From positions 25,092 through 89,091 of the forward strand of contig JBLWWK010000012.1 of NCBI GenBank assembly GCA_048267965.1: a stretch of DNA of 64,000 nucleotides, in the 5' to 3' direction. The stretch is from GCA-2705995 sp048267965. Lineage in GTDB: Bacteria > Bacteroidota > Bacteroidia > Flavobacteriales_G > Salibacteraceae. The stretch's first letter is position 1, and each line of letters starts with the position of its first letter. The translations under genes and the position numbers were made by a program. Below, piece by piece: positions 36,901-44,280 of this stretch. The notes beneath the pieces were generated by a model. The model saw only the letters and a list, made by a program, of their open reading frames with translations. It was not told the DNA's origin and made no database searches.

Positions 36901-37121
36901 AAGACGATGATCAAATTAAAAGTTTTTTAATTGTAATTTTTGATCGCTGGGGAAATGAAATTTTCTCAAGCCGAGAGGCAAATTTTGAGTGGGACGGAAC
37001 CGTTGATGGAACTCCCGTTGCGGTAGGAACCTATGTATATAAAATTCGTCTCGAAGGGTATGCAACACAGAAATATGAAGCTACTGGAAACATTACAATC
37101 CCGAGCTACATGAATAATTAA
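33927..37121 (+). CDS. Giant secreted protein: choice-of-anchor L, Calx-beta, Ig-like repeats, gliding C-terminal domain (copy 1)
   Basis: 1064 residues from ATG 33927 (a TTG seven codons earlier would precede the signal peptide). Signal peptide RNFLLVSAFIFTTMLSYAQ. Residues about 20-290 form a choice-of-anchor L domain (SIGIDSGIVLSTGNI; FVFASAEWPSFPCSSFNDVFGFFVSGPGITG). A Calx-beta-like segment (about 300-420; GTDYSAIPDSIIFAPGQDSANI) is followed by about six Ig-like repeats with a recurring CxDD/YxWSTGxT pattern, a PKD domain (YLWDFGDGTTSNEEDPWHTY) and a T9SS type B gliding-associated C-terminus (IPTAFTPNGDNTNDVFRIYG, FDRWGNEIFSS). Likely a surface adhesin. Confidence 0.88.
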   Translation: MRNFLLVSAFIFTTMLSYAQINMSNQAPYNTAQYLINDVFSGGNVAINNIQVFGNSKQYGFFSNGMNSIGIDSGIVLSTGNIDELCGSGTCTVTGTNASGNGTGVNFGPGWMGTPSNNALLDVSNLAASLIPGAGAASDINDACVMWFEFEPTLDTMQFNFVFASAEWPSFPCSSFNDVFGFFVSGPGITGTYPAPAGFTNSQNYALVPGTNIPITISSINGPGNLGSCSSASNQQFFIDNNNNSLISVNAYTTVMTVEFPVIPCETYSFAIAIGDASDGGLSSFVMLEANSFQASGVQIVPSPNVNTQGGDSILFEGCGSVDIDFVRLDNLQNADTIPLSIGGSAQSGTDYSAIPDSIIFAPGQDSANIAFTIYEDFISEGIEQIIIGIADTNISLACGTTGDSIILDVHERVPLSLDYTSHDTVTCLDNSHTFEVAIDTGMVPATYQWSTGATTASFNYSGTFTNDTAFAVTVTGACGVDSIIDSAYITVQNPPTSVLCPDDTITCEDAGAIITVQTSNGMAGMNYQWSNGQTGSAFYQTNPFVTTDYIVTATQSCAGYVLIDTFTLVVDNPPFVTTTFEDTVSCIDPPIDINVNVTNTTPGFTYQWNTGATDSVITVNPQVTTEYYVTVTDACGQNQGVDTVRVWVINNPITISGQNASIDCVGDTAQLTVNILGGYAPYSVLWGTGETTPTISVISSADTTVSVSVTDVCGLDTVDMSMSVTVRTHPDLQINHYQDLWFNCPGTPFEFGPVSVTGGSGNYAVSWNNWNDMIDYFGSSVDQTTTFTVEVADLCNLDSASSEVTVEVAVHDPLQAVASADTALCPLQPATLWAYPIGGGGNYSYAWSHGSTDSTQAIAPQTTQEYIVTITDDCGVTATESVNVEVSAPEAAFTQQHLDAVTVIFANGTENATQYLWDFGDGTTSNEEDPWHTYEQATEWYVKLLAIDDKGCMDSAYTILDPPLRVYIPTAFTPNGDNTNDVFRIYGEGFKDDDQIKSFLIVIFDRWGNEIFSSREANFEWDGTVDGTPVAVGTYVYKIRLEGYATQKYEATGNITIPSYMNN

Positions 37122-37124
37122 TGA

Positions 37125-40100
37125 ATGAGATTTTTATTAACCATTTTAATTGCAGTGAGCTGGGTTTTACCAGCTCACGCGCAGTTTACTACTAGTAGCC
37201 AAGCTCCTTACAACACACCCGATTACCTAGTTCAAGATATTTTATTGGGAACCGGAGTAACTGCATTTAACGTCCAACTGTATGGTGATACTGCCACGCA
37301 GCTTGGATTTTTTAGTGGAGGAGGGCCCTTTATCGGAATTGATAGTGGATTGGTTCTTACTACCGGAAATATAGGTGAGGTAGTTGATTTCGGTACGGCT
37401 GTTCCGAATAGTGGTGCTCCTGACCAAGGAGGTTTCGGGCCAGCATATTTTGGAAATTCAGCCAATAATTCTCTCCTTCAAGTTTCTCAATCTGTTCCTG
37501 GGTTATTGGGGCTTACTTTTAACCCGGCCACCAGTGTGAACGATGCGAGTGTTCTTGAGTTCGATTTTGTTCCTTCTTCAGATTCTGTAAGTTTTCGCTA
37601 TGTTTTTTCAAGCGATGAGTGGAATAACTTTCCCTGTACACCCTATAACGATGTTTTTGGTTTCTTCGTTTCGGGGCCAGGCATTACAGGCACCTTTCCC
37701 GCGCCTGCCAATTACCCTAACAACGCTATTAACATTGCCACCGTTCCCGGAACCAATCCTGCAATTCCCATTACTATTTCTTCGATTCATCCTGGAGGGA
37801 ACTCTTGTGGGAACAATCCATTAAACGACCAATTTTTTGTAAATAATATTCCTAATGTTGAGGTGGGTTACAACGGTTACACCACAGTGCTAACGGCTAC
37901 GTTTGAAACCGTTCCGTGTGATACTTACCACATTGCCTTGGCAATTGGTGACGGAACCGATGGTGCACTTGATTCTGGCGTGTTTTTAGAGGCAAAAAGC
38001 TTTAGTGCAGTTCCTATCGATATAGAAGCGGTTCCTACCTATAATACCAATGTAAGTGATTCTACTTTTTACGAAGGTTGTGGGCAAATATCGTTAGAGT
38101 TTGAGCGCTTTGCCGAAATTCAAATTCCGCATACTTCTTACCTGCTTCTTGGGGGAAACGCCATTGAAGGAACCGATTTTGCCACCTTACCCGATAGTAT
38201 AGAGTTTAATACTGGGCAGGCTACGTCATCATTGAATTTAGATGTTTTTGACGATGGCATTACAGAAGGTGTAGACACGTTGATTATTTCAATTATACCC
38301 GATACTACGGTATGTTACTACGTGCCAGGAGATACGGAAAGAGTGGTGATTTACATCCATGATCGACCGTTTGTAGATGCTTCTTTTATCAACGATACCA
38401 TTGATTGTACCGCAGATACTGTTCAAATTGCTGGGGTTCCTAACAGCGGAGTAGAGTTTTTTAGTTTTATGTGGGGGTCGCTAGATACGGTATTAGATAC
38501 CCTGTTTATTGCTGCGCCAACTCAAGATACTACGTTGCCAGTGGTGTATACAGATGCTTGTGCTGTAGATACGTTGTACGATACTGCCTTTGTAATTATC
38601 GAGAACCCGCCTTTGGTGGTAAATACAGAGCCCGATACCCTGAATTGTACACAAAATGGCATTTGGATTTCTCCCACGATTCTTAGCGGCTCTTTACAGC
38701 AGGTTTATTTGTGGAGTACGGGTGATACAACAGACAGTATTTTTGTTTCTCCTACTAACGATTCTGTGTATTACCTGACCATTACAGACGCTTGTAATTC
38801 AACCGTGATTGAAGATTCTATTGAAGTCTATAATTTTAATTATCCGCTAATTGTAGAGTCCATAGACGATTCTCTAAACTGTACTGAAAACTCAACTACC
38901 ATAGGGGTTACGGTGCTTTCAGGCAACGGGCAGCACACGTACTCTTGGGATTTTAATTCGTTTATAAATTCAGATTCGGTTTTGGTGGCTCCTACACAAG
39001 ATTCTCTATTTATAGTCACCGTAACCGATCCTTGCCAAGCATCGGTAATAGATAGTATCTGGGTGCGTTTTTACGATCCGCCTTTGGTGGCGCAGTCGGT
39101 ATTAGATACCATAGACTGTAACCAAGATTCAATTTTGGTAGGAACGCAAATTCTCTCTGGAACAAACCCCTCGTTTGTTTGGGATAATGGGCAAACTACC
39201 GATTCTATTTGGGTAGTCACCGATGTTGATACTCTAGTTGAGGTAATAGTAACAGATGCTTGTGATAGTGTTCCTGATACGGTTTCCGTATCTGTTCATG
39301 TCAATTTTGGAGATCCACTCACTCTATCGATTAGCAATGATACAGTGTTGTGCCCTGGAAATATTGGAAATTTGGTTCCTACTGTAACAGGAGGTTTTGG
39401 GCCGTATAATTTCTCGTGGGATAATGCTTTTTCTACCGATTCGATATTGGTGATTGCTATTCCGCAAGACACTTCTTTTCAGTTGGTGGTTACCGACCAA
39501 TGCGGGGTTGATACACTTGTTGATACCGCGTTGGCGGAAGTGCGAGACTTTTTACCCTTGGATGTTTCGATTGAAGACACCACTTTTTATTGCCCAAGTA
39601 ACCAAGCGGTGATTTACCCAATGGTAACGGGAGGTGCGGGAAATTACTCGTTTGTTTGGTCTGCTGCAGGCGTTCCAGGAGTGGTAACAGACGATTCTTT
39701 GGTGGTTTCAGGTTTTAGTAGTCCTATAACTTGGTACATAACGGCTGAAGACACCTGTGGTGTTCAAGCGACAGATTCTATGGAAATAACTACCGTGAAT
39801 CACCCAGCTTTGCAGGCGCAAGCGATGAACGATACAATGGTTTGTTTTGGAGAAAGTCTACAATTGAGTGCCTTTGTAAATGGTGGGGCAGGAGCCGTTT
39901 CTAACCCTGTTTGGTATGGTTTGTTGCCCGTTACGTATAACGGAGACTCTTCGCTGGTTTCGGCTATGATTATCGATACCATTACCTATTACGTGAGGTA
40001 TACAGACGATTGCGGAAATTCAGCTTTTGATTCTGTTTTTGTTTCGATTAAAGATTGCAGTGTTCAGCCGCCCAATATTCTAACACCTAATGGAGATGGT

Positions 40101-40307
40101 GTGAATGATTTTTTCTACGTAGCCGACCTAGAAAACTACGCAGGGATGAAATTGTGGATTTACAACCGTTGGGGAGAGTTGATGTTTTACGACAATAATT
40201 ACCGCAATAATTGGGGAGGAGAGTTTTTATCTGATGGTGTTTATTTCTGGAAACTCGACTTGCCGAATGGTGAGCAGCTTTCAGGATACGTTCATCTTTT
40301 CCACTAA
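37125..40307 (+). CDS. Giant secreted protein, choice-of-anchor L / gliding C-terminal type (copy 2)
   Basis: 1060 residues, starting 4 bp after copy 1. Same order: signal peptide (ISWVLPAHAQ-like end), choice-of-anchor L (FIGIDSGLVLTTGNI; FSSDEWNNFPCTPYNDVFGFFVSGPGITG), Calx-beta-like segment (GTDFATLPDSIEFNTGQATSSLNL) and Ig-like repeats with DSLNCT and YxWSTGDTTDSI patterns. It has no clear PKD domain, and ends with a short type B C-terminus (NILTPNGDGVNDFFYV; IYNRWGELMFYDNNY). The exported surface location through T9SS is inferred from the family. The strong homology to copy 1 in the N-terminal 300 residues and the weaker middle point to an old tandem duplication. Confidence 0.88.
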   Translation: MRFLLTILIAVSWVLPAHAQFTTSSQAPYNTPDYLVQDILLGTGVTAFNVQLYGDTATQLGFFSGGGPFIGIDSGLVLTTGNIGEVVDFGTAVPNSGAPDQGGFGPAYFGNSANNSLLQVSQSVPGLLGLTFNPATSVNDASVLEFDFVPSSDSVSFRYVFSSDEWNNFPCTPYNDVFGFFVSGPGITGTFPAPANYPNNAINIATVPGTNPAIPITISSIHPGGNSCGNNPLNDQFFVNNIPNVEVGYNGYTTVLTATFETVPCDTYHIALAIGDGTDGALDSGVFLEAKSFSAVPIDIEAVPTYNTNVSDSTFYEGCGQISLEFERFAEIQIPHTSYLLLGGNAIEGTDFATLPDSIEFNTGQATSSLNLDVFDDGITEGVDTLIISIIPDTTVCYYVPGDTERVVIYIHDRPFVDASFINDTIDCTADTVQIAGVPNSGVEFFSFMWGSLDTVLDTLFIAAPTQDTTLPVVYTDACAVDTLYDTAFVIIENPPLVVNTEPDTLNCTQNGIWISPTILSGSLQQVYLWSTGDTTDSIFVSPTNDSVYYLTITDACNSTVIEDSIEVYNFNYPLIVESIDDSLNCTENSTTIGVTVLSGNGQHTYSWDFNSFINSDSVLVAPTQDSLFIVTVTDPCQASVIDSIWVRFYDPPLVAQSVLDTIDCNQDSILVGTQILSGTNPSFVWDNGQTTDSIWVVTDVDTLVEVIVTDACDSVPDTVSVSVHVNFGDPLTLSISNDTVLCPGNIGNLVPTVTGGFGPYNFSWDNAFSTDSILVIAIPQDTSFQLVVTDQCGVDTLVDTALAEVRDFLPLDVSIEDTTFYCPSNQAVIYPMVTGGAGNYSFVWSAAGVPGVVTDDSLVVSGFSSPITWYITAEDTCGVQATDSMEITTVNHPALQAQAMNDTMVCFGESLQLSAFVNGGAGAVSNPVWYGLLPVTYNGDSSLVSAMIIDTITYYVRYTDDCGNSAFDSVFVSIKDCSVQPPNILTPNGDGVNDFFYVADLENYAGMKLWIYNRWGELMFYDNNYRNNWGGEFLSDGVYFWKLDLPNGEQLSGYVHLFH

Positions 40308-41261
40308 TTGGTTGAGTTGATGAAGAGAAAAGGTAACTACAAATCGAGTTCCTTTTGGGGAGTTGTCAGATACTTGTATTTCACCGTGTAAGTTTTTTAC
40401 CAAGAAATGAACAATGTAAAGACCTAAGCCAGTTCCTTTCGATTTGCGTGTTTCTTCGCTGCCAATTCGGTAGAATTTCTTGAATATCATGGCTTTTTCA
40501 TCGTTCGATATTCCTTGACCTTGATCGGTAATAGAAAGCTGAATGGTGTCAGTGTTTTTTCGCTGCAGGCCAATGGTTATGGCTCCTTCAGAAGAGTATT
40601 TTACCGCATTTTCTAGTAAATTCACTACTATAGAAGTCCAAGCGTTTTTGTCCATAAACCCCTGAATGTTTTCTTCGATATTGAGCACCAACTCTCGATT
40701 CTTGGCCTTTGGGTTTTCGGTTACAATTTGTTGGGTGAAATCACTCCAGTTGTATTCTTCGAAATAAAAGGTGTAGGTGCTGTTGTCAAGGCGGGTGGTT
40801 ACTAAAAGGTTATCGACTAGTTTATGTAATCGGTCGTTTTCTCGAAGGGCATTGGTGAGAATTTCGTTGCGTTTTTCTTCGGTTACTTTCCGGGTGAGTA
40901 AAGTTTGCAGGTAGAGCTTTACCGAAGCAATGGGCGAATTAAGTTCGTGAGTAATCGAAAGTAAGAAGTTACTTTGTTGTTCTGCCAGCGCCACTTCACG
41001 CAGAAAAGCCTTCTTTACTTGATAAAAACCCAGAAACACAAGGCAGAGAAAAACGGTTCCTTCACCAGAAATCATTAAAATCTTAGAAGTTAAAGAACTT
41101 TCGTAATCGGCCTGATGACTTGCATTGAGTGCTATGCGTAACTCGTGAATTTCGAGGTTGAGGTTGAATATTAAATACGCCCACCAGCAAAACTGTAGGA
41201 ACACGTAAGCCACCAAAATGTAAAACAAAACCAGGGGAGAAGATGAATTTCTTTTAAACAT
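40281..41261 (-). CDS. Membrane sensor histidine kinase (orphan)
   Basis: 326 residues. Two helices (about 9-34 and 65-82) enclose a short periplasmic segment of only about 30 residues. The dimerisation/phosphoacceptor helix has FLLSITHELNSPIASVKLYLQTLL with the phosphorylated His at about 105. The ATPase domain is complete: N box VVNLLENAVKYSSEG, G1 ITDQGQGISNDEK, F box and G2 GTGLGLYIVHFLVKNLHG. No response regulator gene is next to it. The small sensor domain suggests sensing in the membrane or through a partner. Its 3' end overlaps copy 2 of the adhesin gene by 27 bp in convergent orientation. Confidence 0.9.
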   Translation of the reverse strand: MFKRNSSSPLVLFYILVAYVFLQFCWWAYLIFNLNLEIHELRIALNASHQADYESSLTSKILMISGEGTVFLCLVFLGFYQVKKAFLREVALAEQQSNFLLSITHELNSPIASVKLYLQTLLTRKVTEEKRNEILTNALRENDRLHKLVDNLLVTTRLDNSTYTFYFEEYNWSDFTQQIVTENPKAKNRELVLNIEENIQGFMDKNAWTSIVVNLLENAVKYSSEGAITIGLQRKNTDTIQLSITDQGQGISNDEKAMIFKKFYRIGSEETRKSKGTGLGLYIVHFLVKNLHGEIQVSDNSPKGTRFVVTFSLHQLNQLVEKMNVS

Positions 41262-41357
41262 TGCGCAAAGTTAAAGCAGCTATTTCCTGCAAAATAAAAT
41301 AATGTTAATTCATGGTTTCTTGTGCAAACAGGTAAATGTAGTTACAAATAGCTGTTC

Positions 41358-41365
41358 TAGTTTTG
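41358..41365 (+). promoter_or_regulatory. Candidate -7 box (TAGTTTTG) for the microprotein gene
   Basis: TAGTTTTG matches TAnnTTTG and is 46 bp upstream of the small reading frame at 41412. No good -33 TTG lies 17-23 bp upstream. Confidence 0.3.
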
Positions 41366-41411
41366 CATCGATTAAGTAGAACAAGCAGATAACACACACA
41401 CGAAAACTAAA

Positions 41412-41519
41412 ATGAAAAAATTGGCAAGAACGTATAAACTAAATGAAACTGTAAGGTTTATTGTTCATCTTACCTTTATAACCGCTATCGGAATTACATT
41501 GAGTTACTTAATGCAGTAG
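41412..41519 (+). CDS. 35-residue single-helix membrane microprotein
   Basis: An ATG-to-TAG frame of 35 codons. The sequence starts basic (MKKLARTYKLNETVR) and continues with one hydrophobic helix (about 16-34, FIVHLTFITAIGITLSYLM). It has a candidate -7 box upstream and a strong terminator 68 bp downstream, so it could be a complete transcription unit. It is divergent from the histidine kinase, which makes a regulatory link possible but unproven. I do not recognise the family. Such short frames can occur by chance; the charge and hydrophobic layout and the dedicated terminator are the support. Confidence 0.5.
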   Translation: MKKLARTYKLNETVRFIVHLTFITAIGITLSYLMQ

Positions 41520-41586
41520 TTTTTGGCAATACCTGTCTCTTTGTAAGACGTAAGCGAAAAAGCACACACGATTATTATTGATAATC

Positions 41587-41620
41587 AAAAAGGCGCAATT
41601 TGAATATTGCGCCTTTTTTT
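41587..41620 (+). terminator. Terminator after the microprotein gene
   Basis: AAAAAGGCGCAAT (41587-41599) and ATTGCGCCTTTTT (41606-41618) form a 13-bp stem with a 6-nt loop and a run of seven T. Because the stem includes the A and T tracts, it could work in both directions. Confidence 0.88.
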
Positions 41621-41693
41621 GTGAAAAATACTTAGAAAAGAGGGCGTGCTATTTTTTCGAATTGGGTTGGCATTTAACTTGATTTTTAAGGGC

Positions 41694-41951
41694 ATGAACA
41701 TATTAGAGAAGGTCTATATCTTACCGAAAAATATTGTTTTAAACGGACAGGTTTTTCTTACCCAGCAAGTTAGGTTTAGGGAAAAGGATGGAAAAGTAGA
41801 AATTAGATATGTTAACGAGAATAATTCTGTTTTTCTGCGAGCTGTAAGGTCTTCAGAAGACGCGGCTTTTTGGGAAATGAAAAGTTTGCTAGAATCAGTA
41901 ACGTATCGAGAAATAACCTTAGACGAAAAAGAGGTAAATCCATCTTTTTAA
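41694..41951 (+). CDS. Hypothetical small soluble protein
   Basis: 85 residues from ATG 41694; an in-frame GTG at 41646 would add 16 hydrophobic residues and is less likely. The sequence (MNILEKVYILPKNIVLNGQVFL ... FREKDGKVEIRYVNENNSVFLRAV) alternates charged and hydrophobic residues like a small beta-strand protein. There are no cysteines, signal peptide or membrane helix. Not recognised. It stands alone between a terminator and the tRNA-Phe terminator. Confidence 0.5.
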   Translation: MNILEKVYILPKNIVLNGQVFLTQQVRFREKDGKVEIRYVNENNSVFLRAVRSSEDAAFWEMKSLLESVTYREITLDEKEVNPSF

Positions 41952-41976
41952 AAGGTTTTAGACTAGGATAGGTATA

Positions 41977-42007
41977 AAATAAAAAAGGCTCTGAAATCAG
42001 AGCCTTT
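41977..42007 (-). terminator. Terminator downstream of tRNA-Phe
   Basis: The inverted repeat AAAGGCTCTGA / TCAGAGCCTTT (41984-41994 and 41997-42007) is followed on the minus strand by a T-rich stretch (TTTTTTATTTTAT-like). It lies 14 bp past the tRNA 3' end and may also stop the small gene on the plus strand. Confidence 0.8.
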
Positions 42008-42020
42008 CGGTGTTTTTGAG

Positions 42021-42093
<73 letters not shown>

Positions 42094-42157
42094 TTTCTTT
42101 CAAACGGGCAGCAAATGTAAACAAATAGTTGAAACAATTGCTATTTCAATAAATATT

Positions 42158-42186
42158 TTTGTCGAATTGTTCTCTTTTTACCTTTG
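42158..42186 (+). promoter_or_regulatory. Promoter for coaX (TTTG - 17 bp - TACCTTTG)
   Basis: TTTG at 42158-42161 and TACCTTTG at 42179-42186 are 17 bp apart, matching the Bacteroidota -33/-7 consensus. The -7 box ends 16 bp before the GTG start of coaX. Confidence 0.6.
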
Positions 42187-42202
42187 AAGCAAAGTTATCA
42201 GC

Positions 42203-42919
42203 GTGAATTTAGTAATCGATAGTGGCAATACTCGCGTAAAGTGGGCGGTGTTTAGTTCTTCTTCAGAGCCTTTAAAAAGAGGAGTTTACACTTTGAAAGA
42301 AGGAGTTGAATCTTTACAGGCTTCGTTTTCTAACATAGAAAAAGTGATTATTAGCGATGTAAGTGGAAAAATTGAAAAAGAAATGTTTTCGGTTCCTACC
42401 GATAAAATTATACTACTCAATGCGCAAACCCAGCTACCTATTGAACTCAACTATGAGACCCTGCACACATTGGGCAACGATAGAATTGCTGCTGCAGTAG
42501 GCGCTCATGCTCAGTTTCTGGGTAAAAATGTGCTAGTGATTGATGCGGGGACCTGTATTACGGTAGATTTGGTAGATAAAAATGGCGTTTACCAGGGCGG
42601 AACCATTGCTCCCGGTTTTCAGATGAAACTAAATGCAATGCATCATTTTACCGGAAAGCTTCCGCAATTAGCGATAGAATCTGAAACTGAACTTTTAGGG
42701 AAATCAACAAAAGATTGTATGCTATCGGGCGCCATCAATTTTACATGGCTTGAAATAGATGCCGTAATTCAGCGTTACAAAGAAAATTATGAAGATTTAA
42801 GTGTTGTACTAACAGGTGGCGATACAGAATTCTTGGCTAAAGGATTAAAAAGTAGCACTTTTGCAGACTTATTTCTGGTAGAGAAGGGACTAAATGAAAT
42901 TTTACGCTTCAACTTTTAA
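42203..42919 (+). CDS. coaX: Type III pantothenate kinase
   Basis: 238 residues from GTG 42203. ASKHA-fold kinase with the P-loop-like start VIDSGNTRVKWAVF, GNDRIAAAVGAHAQFLGKNVLVIDAGTCITVDLVD (catalytic Asp and phosphate site) and GGTIAPGFQMKLNAMHHFTGKLP. It phosphorylates pantothenate, the first step of CoA synthesis; CoaX enzymes need a monovalent cation and are not inhibited by CoA. It overlaps the next gene by 26 bp. It contains an exact CGGTTCCTACCG motif at 42390. Confidence 0.95.
   Translation: MNLVIDSGNTRVKWAVFSSSSEPLKRGVYTLKEGVESLQASFSNIEKVIISDVSGKIEKEMFSVPTDKIILLNAQTQLPIELNYETLHTLGNDRIAAAVGAHAQFLGKNVLVIDAGTCITVDLVDKNGVYQGGTIAPGFQMKLNAMHHFTGKLPQLAIESETELLGKSTKDCMLSGAINFTWLEIDAVIQRYKENYEDLSVVLTGGDTEFLAKGLKSSTFADLFLVEKGLNEILRFNF
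42390..42401. repeat. Exact CGGTAGGAACCG motif inside coaX
   Basis: CGGTTCCTACCG, read here in the frame Val-Pro-Thr (preceded by Ser). It is the same 12-mer as at 28940, 31052 and 59111, where it is either intergenic or read in another frame. Confidence 0.45.
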
Positions 42920-44246
42920 GTGTTTTACTAAAAAAGCCAGCGCATCAGCAGTGCTAATATTTTGCAGTGTATTGGCGTGGGCACAAACCAACACAAAATC
43001 ACCGTATTCTTATTATGGATTAGGAGATGTAGAGTCTACGGGCTTTGCAGAAAATCTGGGAATGGGCGATGTTAAATACGCGGTTTCCAACCCGTATCAA
43101 CTCAATATTTCGAACCCAGCGTTGGTAACAGGTTTATCTACACCGGCTTTTACGGCTGGCGCGTTTTTTAATACAGTAAGTACTGCGGGTGAAGGTGTTT
43201 CTCAAACCAATTCGAATGCTTATTTGCGCTACATTGCTCTAGCATTCCCAATGGGGAAAGAAAAACGGTTTGGTTTCGGCTTTGGTCTAACTCCTTATTC
43301 TAAAGTGGGTTATTCAATTGTAGAAACAGAAGAACTACCCGATTTAGGAACAGTAGATAAAAGATACTTAGGCGAAGGAGGTATTAACCGAGCTTACATG
43401 AATTTCGGTTATGCCATTGTAAAAGACTCGATTAATTATTTGAGTGTTGGGGTTACCCCATCTTTCTACTTTGGCAACATCAATCGTGCAGCGAGAATTC
43501 AGTTTGCTAGTGCCAACGCATTTAATACCATTAGCGATAACCGTTTACATGTTAAAGATTTTAACGCAGAAGTAGGTTTTAACTACAAAAGAAACTTAAC
43601 AAAGTCGGGTTCTAAAACCAATAAATTAATATCGGTAGGAGCCACTTACGAGTTCCAACGAGAATTATCAGCAGAATATTCAAGATTTGTGTATTCTTCG
43701 AATGCAACGGGTTTTCCTAGAGATACGGTAGCCAACAGCACATCGAAAGGAACCATCACTTGGCCACAAAAAATAGGAGTAGGTATTGCTTTTGAAATCT
43801 CGAACGATACCATTGGAAGATGGTTAATCGGTGCCGATTACGAGCAAACAGCTTGGTCTAACTTCGAAGCAGACGAATCGGCTGGAGCTTTGAATAATCG
43901 TCAACAGTTTTCGGTAGGAGCCCAATACATCCCAGACGAACAAGCTTTTCGACAATTCTTTAAAATAATGCGTTATCGTTTTGGTGCATATTATGCTAAC
44001 ACAAGGTTAAGTGTTGGTAACGAGGAGGTTGATGATCTTGGCATAACTGTTGGTGTTGGAATACCGTTAATCGGTTCTGGAACCTTAGATCCTACAAGCT
44101 CAACCATTAATATTTCGGCCAATTTTGGGCAAAGAGGAAGTGATAAAACAGGCTTAATACAAGAACGCTATACCAATATAATTGTTGGTTTTACATTTAC
44201 TCCGGGTAAATGGGACAAGTGGTTCGAGAAACGAAAAATTCAATAA
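42894..44246 (+). CDS. Outer-membrane beta-barrel protein (FadL/OmpP1-like)
   Basis: 450 residues. Signal peptide (about 14-31, KKASASAVLIFCSVLAWAQ). The start of the mature part, SPYSYYGLGDVESTGFAENLGMGDVKYAV and NISNPALVTGLSTPAF, resembles the N-terminal hatch of FadL/OmpP1-type barrels. The rest alternates short strands, ending in NIIVGFTFTPGKWDKWF. Substrate unknown. In Flavobacteriia it commonly sits between coaX and lptC, as here, so it is part of a conserved envelope operon. The start codon overlaps coaX by 26 bp. Confidence 0.78.
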   Translation: MKFYASTFKCFTKKASASAVLIFCSVLAWAQTNTKSPYSYYGLGDVESTGFAENLGMGDVKYAVSNPYQLNISNPALVTGLSTPAFTAGAFFNTVSTAGEGVSQTNSNAYLRYIALAFPMGKEKRFGFGFGLTPYSKVGYSIVETEELPDLGTVDKRYLGEGGINRAYMNFGYAIVKDSINYLSVGVTPSFYFGNINRAARIQFASANAFNTISDNRLHVKDFNAEVGFNYKRNLTKSGSKTNKLISVGATYEFQRELSAEYSRFVYSSNATGFPRDTVANSTSKGTITWPQKIGVGIAFEISNDTIGRWLIGADYEQTAWSNFEADESAGALNNRQQFSVGAQYIPDEQAFRQFFKIMRYRFGAYYANTRLSVGNEEVDDLGITVGVGIPLIGSGTLDPTSSTINISANFGQRGSDKTGLIQERYTNIIVGFTFTPGKWDKWFEKRKIQ

Positions 44247-44280
44247 CAACAGATAACTCAGTTTTAGAAAACAAAGAAAT

